DNA of 8,368 bases from Endozoicomonas sp031844845 (GCF_031844845.1 NZ_JAVRMB020000051.1:1-8368), one strand, 5' to 3'. Positions 1 to 6,616 are shown, counted from the first letter of the stretch. Notes: generated from the letters alone by a model not told the origin. Program-made: numbers and translations.

Positions 1-23
1 ATGATCAGACAGGTATTGAGACC

Positions 24-299
24 ATGGAGTTGTTTGGTATAAGAGATCTGCGGGAGCGGATGGGTGATCTCTCCCGTACTGCAGAAGCCGGAAAGCTTGC
101 CGTGATTACCAGGCACGACAGACCCCTGATGGCAGGCATTCACAAAGGAACAGCAAAGGAACAGGACATCCATAAATTTACTATCCGCATAGATTCGACC
201 AACGTTTTAATTAAGTTTTCACCCTGGATTTATGGATGTCCTCGTTCTCTTTTCCTCGTTCTCTCACCCTGGATTTATGGATGTCCTCGTTCTCAATAG
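24..299 (+). pseudogene. Phd/YefM-family antitoxin, truncated and fused to repeat sequence
   Basis: The first 38 or so codons (24-137) match the start of Phd/YefM antitoxins. They read M-E-L-F-G-I-R-D-L-R-E-R, then an A-E-A-G-K segment and R-P-L-M, which is the usual N-terminal DNA-binding fold that represses the toxin-antitoxin operon. At about position 138 the frame runs into the GGACATCC repeat, and the remaining ~53 codons simply translate that repeat (E-Q-D-I-H-K-F, then two P-W-I-Y-G-C-P-R-S segments) until the stop. The C-terminal part that binds toxin in this family is absent and no toxin gene follows. No strong ribosome binding site precedes the ATG. I read it as a remnant. A short DNA-binding repressor fused to a repeat-encoded tail is possible but unlikely. 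The family call rests on the N-terminus only. Confidence 0.6.
164..241. repeat. Complete 78-bp inverted-repeat unit, copy 1
   Basis: The unit is bounded by a perfect 14-bp inverted repeat, GGACATCCATAAAT (164-177) and ATTTATGGATGTCC (228-241). A GAAC just outside on the left and GTTC on the right extend the pairing imperfectly. The interior carries ACCAACGTTTTAATTAAG. By eye it is identical base for base to 588-665. A second copy of the right end lies at 264-294, directly after this unit. Confidence 0.85.
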
Positions 300-587
300 A
301 GAGGAATAGGACAGAGAGGAATAGGAGAGGAATAGGACATCCAGTGCGCCGAGATAAATCGGCAGAAGATAGGCAGCATTTAGGTGCCTGATGTTGGTTT
401 CGATTGGGTCGAAGAAAGGAACAGGAACAGGAAAAGAAAGGAACAGGACATCCACAAAGGAAGGAACAGGAAGGAACAGGACATCCACAAAGCAGGAAAG
501 GAACAGGAAAGGAACAGGACATCCATAAATTTACTATCAAAAGGAACAGAAAAGGAACAGGACATCCATAAATTTACTAAAGGAACA

Positions 588-665
588 GGACATCCATAAA
601 TTTACTATCCGCATAGATTCGACCAACGTTTTAATTAAGTTTTCACCCTGGATTTATGGATGTCC
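588..665. repeat. Complete 78-bp inverted-repeat unit, copy 2
   Basis: This unit is identical to 164-241 and in the same orientation, 424 bp downstream. It follows a truncated left end at 560-579 directly, which suggests insertion of one copy into or beside another. The right end is followed by shortened TCGTTCTCA repeats up to about 700. Two identical direct copies this close together could recombine and delete the intervening DNA. Confidence 0.85.
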
Positions 666-694
666 TCGTTCTCACTCGTTCTCAGCGCTCGTTC

Positions 695-940
695 TCAGCG
701 TAGAAAAATTATAGGCATAGAACAAGGCGCTGGCTCCCACATAAACCGGCCCCCCAGCATCAGCAGTGTACCCGTATTGATTAACTTAACACCCGTTAGC
801 CCGGGTTGCCGGGTTACCTGATGCACCATGCGGGCAACATTGTTGATGCCATTGGTACAACCGTATTCTGTAGCCTGGGCAAGGGGCTTGGCCACCTTCT
901 CAAAGCCATTGGCTAGCACCTCAATGGAGGGCTCTGCAAC
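695..940 (-). pseudogene. Fragment of an unrecognised protein, cut by the IS6 element, probable frameshift
   Basis: Read on the minus strand from the IS boundary at 940, this frame encodes about 80 residues of ordinary-looking protein (V-A-E-P-S-I-E-V-L, then K-P-L-A-Q-A-T-E-Y-G, then G-V-K-L-I-N-T-G-T-L-L-M-L-G-G) with no start codon of its own. It begins exactly at the outer edge of the insertion sequence, so its 5' part is missing. Near the end it crosses a run of six C (750-755 on the plus strand). Adding one base there replaces a short, polar tail with a small-residue, membrane-like sequence (V-Y-V-G-A-S-A-L-F-Y-A-Y-N-F), which runs into the repeat array. That suggests a one-base deletion in a homopolymer. 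I do not recognise the family. Confidence 0.45.
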
Positions 941-1753
941 GGTTCTGTTGCAAACTCGCCAGCTGGTGAAGAGTAATAGTACTATCTTCACCATTGCTGC
1001 TATCAAGATGGACCCTGAAATGGATTTCTCCGGTCGCCACTTTCCAAAAGATGTCATTCTTCAGGCTGTTCGCTGGTATTTACGATTCTGTTTGAGCTAC
1101 CGGGATCTTAAGGAAATTCTGGAAGAACGGGGTATTCAGCTGGATCACACAACACTCTATCGATGGGTTCAGAAATATGCTCCCCAGCTTGAAGCTGAAC
1201 ACCGTAAACGTCGCAAGGTGAGCGGCACTTCTTGGCGAATGGACGAGACCTATATAAAGGTCAAAGGGGAGTGGACCTATCTCTATAGAGCTGTAGATAC
1301 CCAGGGCCAGACCGTGGATTTCCTGCTCACCAAGAAGCGTGACCAGAAGGCAGCACTCCGTTTTTTCAGAAAGACTATCCGGCTCAACGGCATGCCAGAT
1401 AAGGTCACCATCGACAAGAGCGGATCTAACACAGCGGCACTCGACGAGCTCAACCAAGAGCAGGTAAAAGCCGGGAAACCGAAGATCGAGGTTCGCCAGA
1501 TCAAGTACCTGAATAACCTGGTAGAGCAGGATCATCGAGGCGTGAAACGGCGAACCCGCCCCATGCTCGGGTTTCAGAGTTTCAAGACAGCCCGGAGAGC
1601 ACTGAAAGGTGTGGAGTTATGTCACATGATTCGCAAAGGCCAGTATGACAAAACCCAATCCGCCAGTGACTGGGATTACTTTTATTCCCCCGAAGGATAA
1701 ATGTGTCTGGGGGATAGGTTTTTATGGTCTATCGAAATATTTGCAACGGAACC
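941..1753 (+). mobile_element. IS6-family insertion sequence, 813 bp
   Basis: The element is bounded by 14-bp terminal inverted repeats with one mismatch: GGTTCTGTTGCAAA (941-954) and, on the opposite strand, GGTTCCGTTGCAAA (complement of 1740-1753). These closely resemble known IS6/IS26-type ends, and the length is typical of the family. It carries one transposase gene covering most of its length. The 8 bases outside each end differ (TCTGCAAC on the left, TGATTAAG on the right), so there is no target duplication. The two flanks also belong to different broken genes on opposite strands. That is expected when IS6-type cointegration or recombination between two copies has deleted or rearranged the DNA between them. 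Confidence 0.85.
1008..1700 (+). CDS. IS6-family DDE transposase
   Basis: This 230-residue protein catalyses replicative transposition (cointegrate formation) of the surrounding IS. It follows the IS26-type plan closely: G-R-H-F near the N-terminus, then A-V-R-W-Y and S-Y-R-D-L with a helix-turn-helix ending in Y-R-W-V-Q-K-Y-A-P (residues 51-59), and then the catalytic core. The expected acidic triad is present: Asp79 in W-R-M-D-E-T-Y, Asp136 in T-I-D-K-S-G and Glu173 in N-N-L-V-E-Q-D-H, with R-Q-I-K-Y before the last. Length is normal and no frameshift is seen, so it is probably active. The open frame extends upstream to 828, beyond the IS end, so that start is wrong. ATG at 1008 or at 1020 (giving M-D-F-S-G-R-H-F, which aligns best with IS26) is likely. 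Neither has a clear ribosome binding site. Confidence 0.9.
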   Translation: MDPEMDFSGRHFPKDVILQAVRWYLRFCLSYRDLKEILEERGIQLDHTTLYRWVQKYAPQLEAEHRKRRKVSGTSWRMDETYIKVKGEWTYLYRAVDTQGQTVDFLLTKKRDQKAALRFFRKTIRLNGMPDKVTIDKSGSNTAALDELNQEQVKAGKPKIEVRQIKYLNNLVEQDHRGVKRRTRPMLGFQSFKTARRALKGVELCHMIRKGQYDKTQSASDWDYFYSPEG

Positions 1754-1902
1754 TGATTAAGTGCCGGTGCGATGGCAGCAACACCAGCAACTATGAAAAC
1801 GCGGAATATGACCGGCTCTATGACCGGATGAAAAAATTGCCAAATGGACCGGAAAGGCTTTCAGCCATCAATCGTATACTGGCCATTGTCCAGAACTTCT
1901 GA
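1754..1902 (+). pseudogene. Fragment of a peptide-type ABC transporter substrate-binding protein (SBP_bac_5-like)
   Basis: About 46 codons immediately after the IS right end read C-D-G-S-N-T-S-N-Y-E-N-A-E-Y-D-R-L, followed by P-N-G-P-E-R and a helix A-I-N-R-I-L-A-I-V. This pattern is characteristic of the C-terminal part of extracytoplasmic solute-binding proteins family 5, the periplasmic receptors of peptide ABC transporters. The fragment has no start and no N-terminal lobe, having been cut by the IS. It ends at a TGA soon after the helix, before the usual C-terminal tail, so it is also broken on the 3' side. The frame can be opened back to 1645, but that part lies inside the IS and is irrelevant. 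The family assignment comes from motif resemblance only. Confidence 0.5.
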
Positions 1903-1938
1903 ATAGCAGGCCATTGAGGACTCATGTTTAGGTTTGGA

Positions 1939-2075
1939 GGCTCAGTTCAGGTTAAGTGTTGGTATACGCCCCAAAGCCAGTAACGCCGCGAAATTCTCGA
2001 AATTACTGAGTCCCTCGCTACAGCATGCTTTCAGCGACTTGTGGAAAAACACCAACACTTAACCTGAACTGAGCC
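1939..2075. mobile_element. 137-bp miniature element with 25-bp inverted repeats and 8-bp target duplication
   Basis: A perfect 25-bp terminal inverted repeat begins GGCTCAGTTCAGGTTAAG (1939-1963) and recurs as its complement at 2051-2075. The element is flanked directly by GGTTTGGA on both sides (1931-1938 and 2076-2083), a perfect 8-bp target duplication. On the minus strand the interior carries an open frame of 33 residues, containing L-S-N-F-E-N-F-A-A-L-L and ending T-L-N-L-N-stop inside the terminal repeat. This looks like the C-terminus of a transposase, so the element is probably an internally deleted IS. The 8-bp duplication and the N-F-E-N-F ending would fit the ISL3 family, but that is a guess. 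The paired ends could also act as a long hairpin downstream of the minus-strand effector gene. Confidence 0.85.
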
Positions 2076-2086
2076 GGTTTGGACAT

Positions 2087-5000
2087 TCAGGAGAGGCGAA
2101 GGGGGTATAGAGGGGGGGTGGCTTTAGCTCTCATCACTTCGGCGCAGGTTTTAAATATCATGTTGGTCAGCGTCAGCAGAACAAATGTGGAACCATCGGC
2201 AGACAGATTAATTCCACCCTTTGAATCATGAAAGTGTGTCGGATATATATGACCGAACACATTGCCATCCGGGTACAGTTCCGGGCTCAGTTGCCCACTA
2301 TTAACATCAGCGCTGAAGCAATCGTGGTTAATCGTTTCGTCACCGGGCTTATCTGAAGGTTGCCTTGCGGTCCAGTAAAGCACCTCCCTGGCTGCCCGAG
2401 TTAAACATTGGTCATAATCCGGGACATTGAGCTTCAACAGTGTTTGCAGATCAGGTTCCGCCAGTGCCAGCCCCCTTAGAAAGTGTTTGAAGATCGTTTC
2501 AATAAAACGTTTCAGCAGGTTCACTGCGTCTTTATTTTTATAATGATAACCCGGTGCGTCCTGATACAAACGTGATCGCAGCAGGACGGCAGATAACAGT
2601 ATTTCTGCCATGCAGTTAGCAAAGGCTGCCCGCTGTATGACGCCTTCCGGGTGCGTATTTTGACAACGCAGCGGGGTGTTGAAATAACTGCTGACCTTCC
2701 CGAAGGACTCATAGTCACCAAGATCCCGGAAACCGTCCCAGCCAAAATCCGGTTTATCGGTTGCCGTGGTGTTCCAGGCTCTAAATGAGCCGGGGTAAGC
2801 GTGCCTTTTATGGAGTAACCCCTTGTTATAACCTAATAATCCATGCAGATAGAACCAGGGACGGTACTGTTTGCGATTGTGAAATGCGGGCAGTATCGAC
2901 GTGTACAGTAAACCGCGATTCATAAGCCATGCGGTATCATGCATGGCCTTGTATATTCCCTTTACCGATCTGTCATAGGGGGTTTCGGAACCGGTGTCCT
3001 TTGCATGTGCGTAAGTGCAGTAATCCGGTGATGCCCGGTAGCAATAGGCATTTACATATTTTTTGCCCTCGATATCCACAATAGCCAGGGAATCATGGAA
3101 TCCAGACACATCAGGTAGCTGCGTAACCGGGATTCTGATGAACGCTTTAAAATAGGGAACATCACTATGCAAGTTGTCTCTCAGTGACGCTTGATCCAGA
3201 AACTGGTGCACAAACCCCTCTTGCATTAATACTTCCAGCGGTTCTCCTTGCCTTTGCAGTTTAAAATAGAGGTGCTGGCCATGTTCTGGCAGCTTCAGGG
3301 TTCGTCCACCGACGATGATCGTCCCTTTCGGGAATGATCCTCTCCATTCTTGCAGGGTATTGGCGTCAGTGCTTTTCAGTTCCTGCTCTATAAACTGTTC
3401 CAGACGTACAGCAATATCCCCATGGTCAGGGGCAAACGTTCTCGCCTGATAGCAAGCAGTTATCAGGTCAATGGAAAACGGATTGTACAGCTGATGCACC
3501 AGAGGATTAGAATCAGTGAGTAACCTGGCTGACTCATCGGTAGTGAACGGCATTTTTCCTGTCGGGTACAAAAAATGCAGTAATTGCTGCTTGATACCAT
3601 GAGTCAGAAAGCCATGGGTCATTACGTCCAATTGGTTATTAATACTGCTAAGCATGTAAGACCTGAGCGCATTGATTATGCGCGTTTGGATATTTATAAG
3701 GGCCGTGCCTCTGGGGATTCGCGGCAATGAGGTTATGTCACATTGCCTTGTTATTTTATCCCATAAAGCAGGAGGAATATGAGCTATCTGTTCTAATGGG
3801 GACTTATGATGCTCTATAGAAAGTAGGCAAAGCTCCAAATTTTTTAACGAGTGGGGGATCTTTTTAAGATCACGTCCATGTTTCAGAGCGTCTTTGCACA
3901 AATCCTGATTCAGGAATGGTTTAGGAATGAGTGAAAAATCGTACCGACTTTTGATAAAAGCTTCCTGAAACTGAGCTCTATACTTTTTTTCTCTTGGAAA
4001 ACAAACAATTGCTCGATAATTATCCTGGAAAATACTGAGATAAAAATTTTCTGTTTTGTAGTTGTCAGGAATCGATTTAAACGCAGAGATAACCCCAATC
4101 CCAAACTTACTCTTGCAGGCAATCCTGCACAATTCCTCATCTCTACTTTCTAGCGGGACATATTGTAAATTAGCACCAGATTCCTTACAGATAGCAACGT
4201 ATAGATCTCTGCTTATCAGTTCTTTGGGAAGGTGATTAACGATGTCAGCAAACCTGTTATTACGAAAAACATCAAGAAAAAAATCAGTGGTTTGATACTT
4301 TTCATTAAGATCAGTAATCCTACCTTTATTAACATAATGTCTAAAATTATAGGAAACTTCGGCGCACCATAAGGCATAGTCTCCTGGCCCGGAATAATAT
4401 TGAATGGCGCTAGGAAAGGTTTTACAGGCTACCTTGACCATGTCCATGGTGATTAGCGCTTCCGGAATTGAATCGATAAATTGTCCATGTTTTTCACACG
4501 CTTGGTAGGCTAGCAAGGCGAACTCTTCTGATCTGTAGGTATAGGGTTTAGGTAAAAAAGAAAAAGCAGAATAATCGCGTTTACAGGCTAGCAAGCAAAG
4601 TTTTTCTGTTTTATATTTTTCAGGTACAAACATTAAGTCAGTACCATTATTTTCACAGGCTGTCCAGCAAAGACTTTCTGTTTTATATGAATCAGGTACG
4701 ACTTTTATAGCAGAATCAAAGTTTTTACACACAAACTTCAAGAAACCATCACAACACTTTATTTCATCTGGCAAGTGTCTAAAATTCTCTATGGAGTTAC
4801 AGAATGTGGTGAGGCTGTATAAAGTAACATTGTGCTTAATTATACATTGTTTGCATTCATCTGGAAAATCTAAAAATAGGTAATATTCTCCGCAAAAATA
4901 AGCATTAAGCCAATCATTAGGAATATTTTCTTTTTCCCCTCCAGTCTGCAGCAATATTCTTAAGAGATCTGGCGTTCTGTATTGTTGTGGTACTGTATTA

Positions 5001-5557
5001 AGATCATTACTTTTACCTTCTAGCAAATCGATTATTTCAATATATGCGCAAGGCCTGATTCTGAGAAGTTTTGGTTTTATACGTTCAAACAAATCGTATT
5101 TTAAAATCACGTTCAGGTCACAATCAAGATAGTTTCTTATGAATGATATAGAGATAGAGAGTAATTTATAATGCTTTTGATCTTCAGCTGCCAAGTGATC
5201 TGCCATTGAGTTCCCTGCAGCATCTCCGGGTATCTTAATTGAGTATTTTATTTCAGGGCTTATTACTTTTACTTTTTGTCCATCTCCATGTAAAATTGAG
5301 TCCTCTGATGTTTTGCCCGCCATTTCCCTGAAACTATTCTGGTAGACTCTGTTTACTTTATTAGTATTAGTGGGATCGGCTTCTGCCCTCTCCAGATGTT
5401 TTTCTGTTTCAAACAAAATCTTAATTGAAGCATTAGAGCCTGAACCTCCACTTTCAGCATCGTCTTGAGCTACCCCAATACCTTCGGATTTTTTATCGAA
5501 TGTACTCTTACATCCTGTAAAACTTTTATTATCGTGCACTGAAGCTCCATATGTCAT
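2087..5557 (-). CDS. Large effector-like protein with DUF4116-like repeats and a possible kinase-like C-terminal domain
   Basis: A 1156-residue protein without signal peptide or clear membrane segments. Residues 1-90 are polar and Ser/Gly/Asn-rich, as in many type III or IV secretion signals. From about 189 to 570 there are roughly ten diverged repeats of 24-29 residues, approximately P-x-x-Y-K-T-E-x-L-C-x-x-A-C-K, for example starting near 288, 312, 365, 444, 468 and 497. They resemble DUF4116-type repeats found in proteins of intracellular bacteria. Residues ~740-960 have candidate kinase-fold elements: Lys766 in Y-F-K-L-Q-R, Glu780 in M-Q-E-G-F and Asp945 in R-D-L-G-D. A canonical H-R-D loop is not visible, so a pseudokinase or another enzyme of that fold is possible, or the resemblance is chance. 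The start is supported by GGAG six bases upstream. Miniature elements lie close to both ends. The function is not known to me; a secreted host-interaction role is inferred. Confidence 0.6.
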   Translation of the reverse strand: MTYGASVHDNKSFTGCKSTFDKKSEGIGVAQDDAESGGSGSNASIKILFETEKHLERAEADPTNTNKVNRVYQNSFREMAGKTSEDSILHGDGQKVKVISPEIKYSIKIPGDAAGNSMADHLAAEDQKHYKLLSISISFIRNYLDCDLNVILKYDLFERIKPKLLRIRPCAYIEIIDLLEGKSNDLNTVPQQYRTPDLLRILLQTGGEKENIPNDWLNAYFCGEYYLFLDFPDECKQCIIKHNVTLYSLTTFCNSIENFRHLPDEIKCCDGFLKFVCKNFDSAIKVVPDSYKTESLCWTACENNGTDLMFVPEKYKTEKLCLLACKRDYSAFSFLPKPYTYRSEEFALLAYQACEKHGQFIDSIPEALITMDMVKVACKTFPSAIQYYSGPGDYALWCAEVSYNFRHYVNKGRITDLNEKYQTTDFFLDVFRNNRFADIVNHLPKELISRDLYVAICKESGANLQYVPLESRDEELCRIACKSKFGIGVISAFKSIPDNYKTENFYLSIFQDNYRAIVCFPREKKYRAQFQEAFIKSRYDFSLIPKPFLNQDLCKDALKHGRDLKKIPHSLKNLELCLLSIEHHKSPLEQIAHIPPALWDKITRQCDITSLPRIPRGTALINIQTRIINALRSYMLSSINNQLDVMTHGFLTHGIKQQLLHFLYPTGKMPFTTDESARLLTDSNPLVHQLYNPFSIDLITACYQARTFAPDHGDIAVRLEQFIEQELKSTDANTLQEWRGSFPKGTIIVGGRTLKLPEHGQHLYFKLQRQGEPLEVLMQEGFVHQFLDQASLRDNLHSDVPYFKAFIRIPVTQLPDVSGFHDSLAIVDIEGKKYVNAYCYRASPDYCTYAHAKDTGSETPYDRSVKGIYKAMHDTAWLMNRGLLYTSILPAFHNRKQYRPWFYLHGLLGYNKGLLHKRHAYPGSFRAWNTTATDKPDFGWDGFRDLGDYESFGKVSSYFNTPLRCQNTHPEGVIQRAAFANCMAEILLSAVLLRSRLYQDAPGYHYKNKDAVNLLKRFIETIFKHFLRGLALAEPDLQTLLKLNVPDYDQCLTRAAREVLYWTARQPSDKPGDETINHDCFSADVNSGQLSPELYPDGNVFGHIYPTHFHDSKGGINLSADGSTFVLLTLTNMIFKTCAEVMRAKATPPLYPLRLS

Positions 5558-5563
5558 AAATAA

Positions 5564-5567
5564 CTCC
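5564..5567 (-). promoter_or_regulatory. Ribosome binding site of the 1156-residue gene
   Basis: On the minus strand GGGACGGAG precedes the ATG at 5557. The GGAG core is six bases from the start codon, a normal spacing that supports this start. Only about 50 bp separate it from the target duplication of the upstream miniature element, so the native promoter must lie in that gap or has been separated by the insertion. Confidence 0.65.
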
Positions 5568-5624
5568 GTCCCTTTCGCAGGTTGGCTGATCAGCTTTAAG
5601 GTTTCTCAGGTGGCTTTAATACTT

Positions 5625-5907
5625 CTCGAGTTTAGAGAATTGCATGCACAAATGTGCAGATTATTTCGATTTCCCGCAGCCCTTGCAGCACAACGGATAA
5701 ACAGGGCGTTTTTCGGGTTTTCAAATTTGAGTAACAGTGAAATTGACCTGAATTATCGTATTTTTGTCAAATCCATCTTACTCAATAACTCCAAAGTACG
5801 GGTCATATAGCGGTAATAGGCAATTTCATTCTGATACGAATTCATAAAGCCCCGTATTTAGCGGGCTTCAAGAAGCATGACCGTACAAGTAATTCTCTAA
5901 ACTCGAG
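5625..5907. mobile_element. 283-bp miniature element with 17-bp inverted repeats and 8-bp target duplication
   Basis: The ends are a perfect 17-bp inverted repeat, CTCGAGTTTAGAGAATT (5625-5641) and its complement (5891-5907). TAATACTT occurs directly outside both ends (5617-5624 and 5908-5915), a perfect 8-bp target duplication, so the boundaries are firm. No transposase is encoded. On the minus strand there is a 30-codon open frame (5845 down to 5753) starting M-N-S-Y-Q-N-E-I-A-Y-Y-R-Y-M, preceded by a small hairpin (AAGCCC/GGGCTT); whether it is expressed is unknown. Another minus-strand frame has a Cys-rich string (L-C-C-K-G-C-G-K) that could be a transposase zinc-ribbon relic, or chance. 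The element lies about 60 bp upstream of the effector gene start and may affect its transcription. Confidence 0.85.
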
Positions 5908-5940
5908 TAATACTTAACATCCTACCTGAATCAGTGACTT

Positions 5941-6176
5941 CTTGATTAATCTATGCGAGTTCTTGATTAATCTATGCGAGTTTATCGTCATTAGTGCCTG
6001 TCCGGAAACCTTGAATCCCTTGAAAACACAAGCACGCAACCAAGCGTAGCTGCTAAATATTTCTCTGCTTGATTAATCTATGCGAGTTTATCGTCATTAG
6101 TGTCTGTCCGGAAACCTTGAATCCCTTGAAAACAGAAGCACGCAACCAAATATAGCTGCTAAATATTTCTCTGCTT
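5941..6176. repeat. 106-bp tandem duplication with partial flanking copies
   Basis: Two adjacent copies of a 106-bp unit (5962-6067 and 6068-6173) differ at about five positions, three of them in one triplet (AAGCGT against AAATAT). The first 20-21 bases of the unit also occur once more just before (5941-5961), and the next unit appears to begin again with CTTG at 6174. The unit contains GTGCCTGTCCGGAAACC, which resembles an insertion-sequence end, but no partner end is seen. No credible open frame lies in it. From 6177 to 6311 I see nothing beyond short scattered repeats (ACGATAGTT at about 6260 and 6305). Confidence 0.8.
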
Positions 6177-6311
6177 GGCTACTGATTCCGGAAATTATGC
6201 GCAAACCCATCAATTTCGGGAAAAGCTATTTTTGTAACTTCTCAAAAAGCACTGGCAAACGATAGTTCCATAAACCTGATGGGTAAGCATACCAATGTTG
6301 ATGTACGATAG

Positions 6312-6389
6312 TTCGCCAGGCGGCTGCGTTACCCCCATGAATTCTCTGGCGGGCAGCGTCAGCGCATCGCTATAGCCCGGGCGATGGCG
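6312..6389 (+). pseudogene. Fragment of a peptide ABC transporter ATP-binding protein (Opp/Dpp/Yej type)
   Basis: Twenty-six codons read R-Y-P-H-E-F-S-G-G-Q-R-Q-R followed by I-A-I-A-R-A-M-A. This is the ABC signature motif with the flanks typical of oligopeptide/dipeptide transporter ATPases, where the following residues would lead into the Walker B aspartate. An in-frame TAG at 6309 precedes it, and the purine-rich edge of the GGACATCC repeat begins immediately after it, giving V-G-K-E and a stop. Walker A, Walker B and the rest are missing, so this is a relic. Together with the substrate-binding protein fragment at 1754-1902, it suggests that a peptide-uptake operon once stood in this region. 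Confidence 0.65.
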
Positions 6390-6390
6390 G

Positions 6391-6606
6391 TAGGAAAGGA
6401 ATAGGAAAGGAATAGGAGGAAAGGAATAGGACATCCATAAATTTACTAATCATAAAAATTGAACCAACGTTTTACTGAAGATTTTACTCTGGATTTATGG
6501 AAGACCTGTTTATTCTCGTGGATGTCCTGTTTATTTTTCTGGATGTCCCGTTAATTCCTAATTCCCGTTAATTCGAATTCGTGGATTTATGGATGTCCCG
6601 TTAATT
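6391..6606. repeat. GGACATCC repeat, variant form with extended right end
   Basis: The copy starts with three AAAGGAATAGG tracts, then the left core (6429-6442, GGACATCCATAAAT). A 105-bp body (6429-6533) follows, which is identical by eye to 8237-8341. The right side is degenerate and repeated: GGATGTCC recurs at 6520, 6541 and 6591 with GTTAATT or GTTTATT between. Interior sequence (ACCAACGTTTTA, then ACTCTGGATTTATGG) shows it is a diverged sub-family of the 78-bp unit near the left edge. No gene is present. Confidence 0.8.
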
Positions 6607-6616
6607 GCTGATTGCT

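Larger units (their letters stand above)
138..690. repeat. Nested array of GGACATCC/GGATGTCC inverted-repeat elements
   Basis: This stretch has no credible gene. It contains seven plus-oriented GGACATCC cores (starting at 164, 335, 446, 479, 517, 560 and 588), most preceded by AAAGGAACAGG or the variant GAGGAATAGG. It also contains three reverse cores GGATGTCC (234, 279 and 658), followed by TCGTTCTC where the copy is intact. Two complete 78-bp units lie at its ends (164-241 and 588-665). The copies between are truncated left ends, with the purine-rich AAGGAACAGG tract duplicated several times, as if by slippage or repeated nested insertion. A different segment at about 343-414 interrupts the array and I do not recognise it. 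The layout resembles REP/REPIN-like palindromic elements, but I cannot assign a family. Confidence 0.8.

Noticed and set aside
211..599. Several open frames on both strands across the left repeat array
   Set aside because: Their translations are low-complexity repeats of the palindromic element (C-S-F-L, K-E-Q-D-I-H-K) with no start signals or protein-like composition.
138..690. Possible CRISPR array
   Set aside because: Repeat units vary in length, are truncated on one side and occur in both orientations. There are no uniform spacers and no cas genes in the window.
828..1007. N-terminal extension of the transposase
   Set aside because: It begins outside the IS end at 941 and is antisense to the gene fragment there. 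IS6 transposases begin at about the 1008/1020 position.
1080..1535. 151-residue minus-strand frame
   Set aside because: Antisense shadow of the transposase gene, which has the catalytic motifs.
3910..4140. 76-residue minus-strand frame inside the large gene
   Set aside because: Out-of-frame shadow of the 1156-residue coding sequence.
5610..5810. 66-residue plus-strand open frame
   Set aside because: It starts before and runs into the 283-bp miniature element across its terminal repeat. No ribosome binding site and no recognisable family.
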